Of a DNA stretch of 64,000 nt, positions 61,643-64,000 are shown in pieces. The stretch lies in contig NC_090117.1 in NCBI RefSeq assembly GCF_023973825.1, forward strand, positions 62,001 through 126,000. The letters run 5' to 3'. The number at the start of each line of letters is the position of its first letter. Position 1 is the stretch's first letter. The stretch comes from Plasmodium brasilianum. Taxonomy: Eukaryota > Apicomplexa > Aconoidasida > Haemosporida > Plasmodiidae. Position numbers and translations under genes: made by a program. Under the pieces are notes generated by a model, which was given only the letters and a program-made list of their open reading frames with translations, was not told where the DNA came from and did no database searches.

Positions 61643-64000
61643 GTTGACAAATCATCTTAAATAACAGAAAAACACATTTTATAAGTTCATAGCAATACAT
61701 CCAAAATATAATCTAATGATATTTAATAGAAAACATGTTACCAATGAAAAATATTTCTTAAATACTCTGATATCATAAGAGAATAAAGAAGAAGAATGTA
61801 ATGATTAATATAAAAGAAAAAAACTTGCCTGATATATGATGAATGAAATTCAGAATTTTAAAAAATGTTTTTAACATATATGAATTTTTTTATTTCTGTA
61901 GGAATATCTACAAAAAATTTTTATTAATCCTTTATTTAATAATAATAGAAATATTTTAATCCATATAAAAAAAAATCAATTTTTTTGTATTAATTAATAT
62001 GATACCAATTTTCAAAATTTCTAAGCAGTATTTTTTGTTTGTATCCATATTAATCAATATCTTCAGTAAAATTATAAGGTATGTTAATTTTATAACTTAT
62101 AATTTTAAAATGTATATTAATTTACTATATGTATATATATAGATAGATTAGATTAATATATAATATTGAAAACTAGGTTTCCACAATAGTAATATAAAAG
62201 AAACATTGGTACCATAAATAAGAACACTTCTATTATATATGTATTATTTATTAACTTTTTTTTTGTTTTTCCTATATAATCAATTTGTTTAAACTTCCTT
62301 TATGTAATTTATCAATGAAATTTAATAACTATATATCATCATGCTTTACCTTAATAGGATTAAAATTTTAGAAAGATTAATAATAATAGCATATATAACG
62401 TATAATAGAAAAAAAAATATTACGTTCCTCTATAATTTATTTTTTCTTCATATTAAACTGCAAAGTCACATTATGTTGAAGGGAATATTTAACATGTATA
62501 ATCCAAAGGAAATTTTAAAGAATATATTTTTAAATGAATAATATGCAATTAAAAATTAATTATAATTATAATTATAATTATACTATTATTAATAAGATGT
62601 AAAGCATAATATATATATATATAATAAATTATTTTATTTTTTAAAGATATAATACACTTAATAACATTATATTATATTCCTTATTTTATATAAATTTTTT
62701 TTGTAAAAATATATGTATATATATCTTCCATTCATATCTATATGCTGCATACATAAGATATATTGTTTACATTATTTATATGTAACACATAAAATGAATG
62801 ATTAAAATACTTCTAAGTATTGGGAAATATAGTTATTGTTCTTAAATTATTTGTAAGGAACAATTATAAAAATGGAAATAGTTTTAGTATATATAATTAA
62901 ACATTTATAAATATATGTATTATATTTTTTTTATTCGAAAAGTATGATAACACGAAAAAATAATATTTACTCATATATTTTCTATTAAGGTTGATAAAAT
63001 GTTTAAGAATCAAGTAGTAAAATACAGTTATATTAAAATTTCTTATTTTTTTTCCGACAAAAATTTTTAAAAATTTCATATTATGTAACTAAATTTTTTT
63101 CTTTTCCTATAAATTATTATATGGAATATAACTGTATAGGAAAGAATAAATAATATTAAATTACTTTTTATAATTAAATATTTTTACTACATAAAAATTT
63201 AGAGAAAACATAGATGTAACTTCTATGAAATTCTTAATAAAAAATTTTTTGTACAAATTTATATATCTCATTAACAATAGAAAAATATAGCACAATATTA
63301 TTGCTCCTTCAAATTGTGCGTTATAATTGTTTTTTCTACGTAGTAAATTGCACGATTGTTATTTTCACAGTGTATATTTTACAAAATACTTGAATTCATC
63401 ATGATCATTAATTTCATTATGTGTAAAATATATTTCTGATAAAATTAGCCCTCTTATATATTATGACGATTACTTATATTAGTTATATATGATGATGAAT
63501 ATAATTGATTATAAATGAACATATGGATATAGTCTAAAATGTAACAAACATTAGGGCATTGCATATTTCTAATTGTAGAAATTTTTTAATAACTTATTTT
63601 TATGTTGATTAAATTTTTTTAAAAATGAAATATTTACGTATACATTCATCTCAACATCCCATGTGTAATAAAATTAAAACTTGAAATAATTAATAATTTG
63701 TATATATATATTTATATTATTTTAAAGGATCTCAGTATATATAATTTTTTATCCCATTCATGTTTGTTCTAATATTTACTAATTTTTTAGTTATGGTGTT
63801 CTTAATGTATTATAGATATAATTGTTCATTAAATTAAATAATTTATTTTCCACATAATTCAACATGTTAATTTTTTATATATATAAAATTTAGGATTACT
63901 GTAACATTCATAAGCTAAATTTTACCATCATTAGCTATTTATAATATGATACCTAGATTAAGAACTCATAAATCACATTACAATAAAATTCTATTTTTTT
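61643..64000. other. Non-coding sequence downstream of STP1
   Basis: STP1 3' flank and AT-rich spacer to the window end. A low-complexity ttataa repeat lies at about 62555-62582 and a weak hairpin at 62835-62864. A 66-codon + frame at 62341-62541 has no support. No gene recognised. Confidence 0.45.

Noticed and set aside
1..64000. tRNA, rRNA, CRISPR, transposon or telomere repeats
   Set aside because: No cloverleaf-like GC-rich segment, regular spaced repeats, transposase motif or telomere heptamer array was seen on reading both strands.

Overview
The window is extremely AT-rich eukaryotic DNA with two-exon genes, short introns (GT...AG) and long non-coding spacers. The protein families are those of a malaria-parasite subtelomere: fam-l and fam-m exported proteins, PIR proteins and STP1 (SURFIN-related) proteins. 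The fam-l/fam-m plus STP1 combination points to Plasmodium malariae or a very close relative. This species call rests on my recognition of the families, not on a database search.

Layout, left to right: a broken pir (319-1202, +); an unassigned membrane-protein relic (about 2068-2600, -); an intact fam-l gene (3884-4767, -); an intact fam-m gene (7332-8283, -); a pir pseudogene (12107-13042, -); an intact unclassified exported protein with a canonical PEXEL (14723-15506, -); a heavily decayed STP1 tail (about 18905-19925, -); an intact fam-m gene (25595-26553, -); an apparently intact short pir gene (29918-30889, -); three fam-m-type pseudogenes (34700-35620, 37624-38581, 46236-47077, all -) and a more decayed two-exon relic (41614-42483, -); an intact fam-l gene (55266-56166, -); and a multi-exon STP1 gene (59141-61642, +). 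No tRNA, rRNA, CRISPR or transposon was seen, and no telomere repeat.

The intact fam-l/fam-m genes share one plan: a 29-codon first exon carrying a hydrophobic signal, a phase-0 intron of about 120 bases, an RLLxK PEXEL-like motif starting at residue 52, and two C-terminal membrane segments. They would be exported into the host red cell. PIR and STP1 are variant surface or exported families. All exported-protein genes lie on the minus strand. If they point toward the telomere, as I recall for these families, the chromosome end lies beyond position 1.

The most interesting signals are: conserved blocks at near-constant distances upstream and downstream of the exported-protein genes, including the broken ones; a duplicated fam-m + pir cassette of about 6 kb (7.3-13.9 kb and 25.6-31.7 kb) in which one pir has decayed; and an STP1 gene with two alternative membrane-anchor coding segments and a possible myristoylated 7-codon first exon. 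All splice sites were read by eye and need transcript support.
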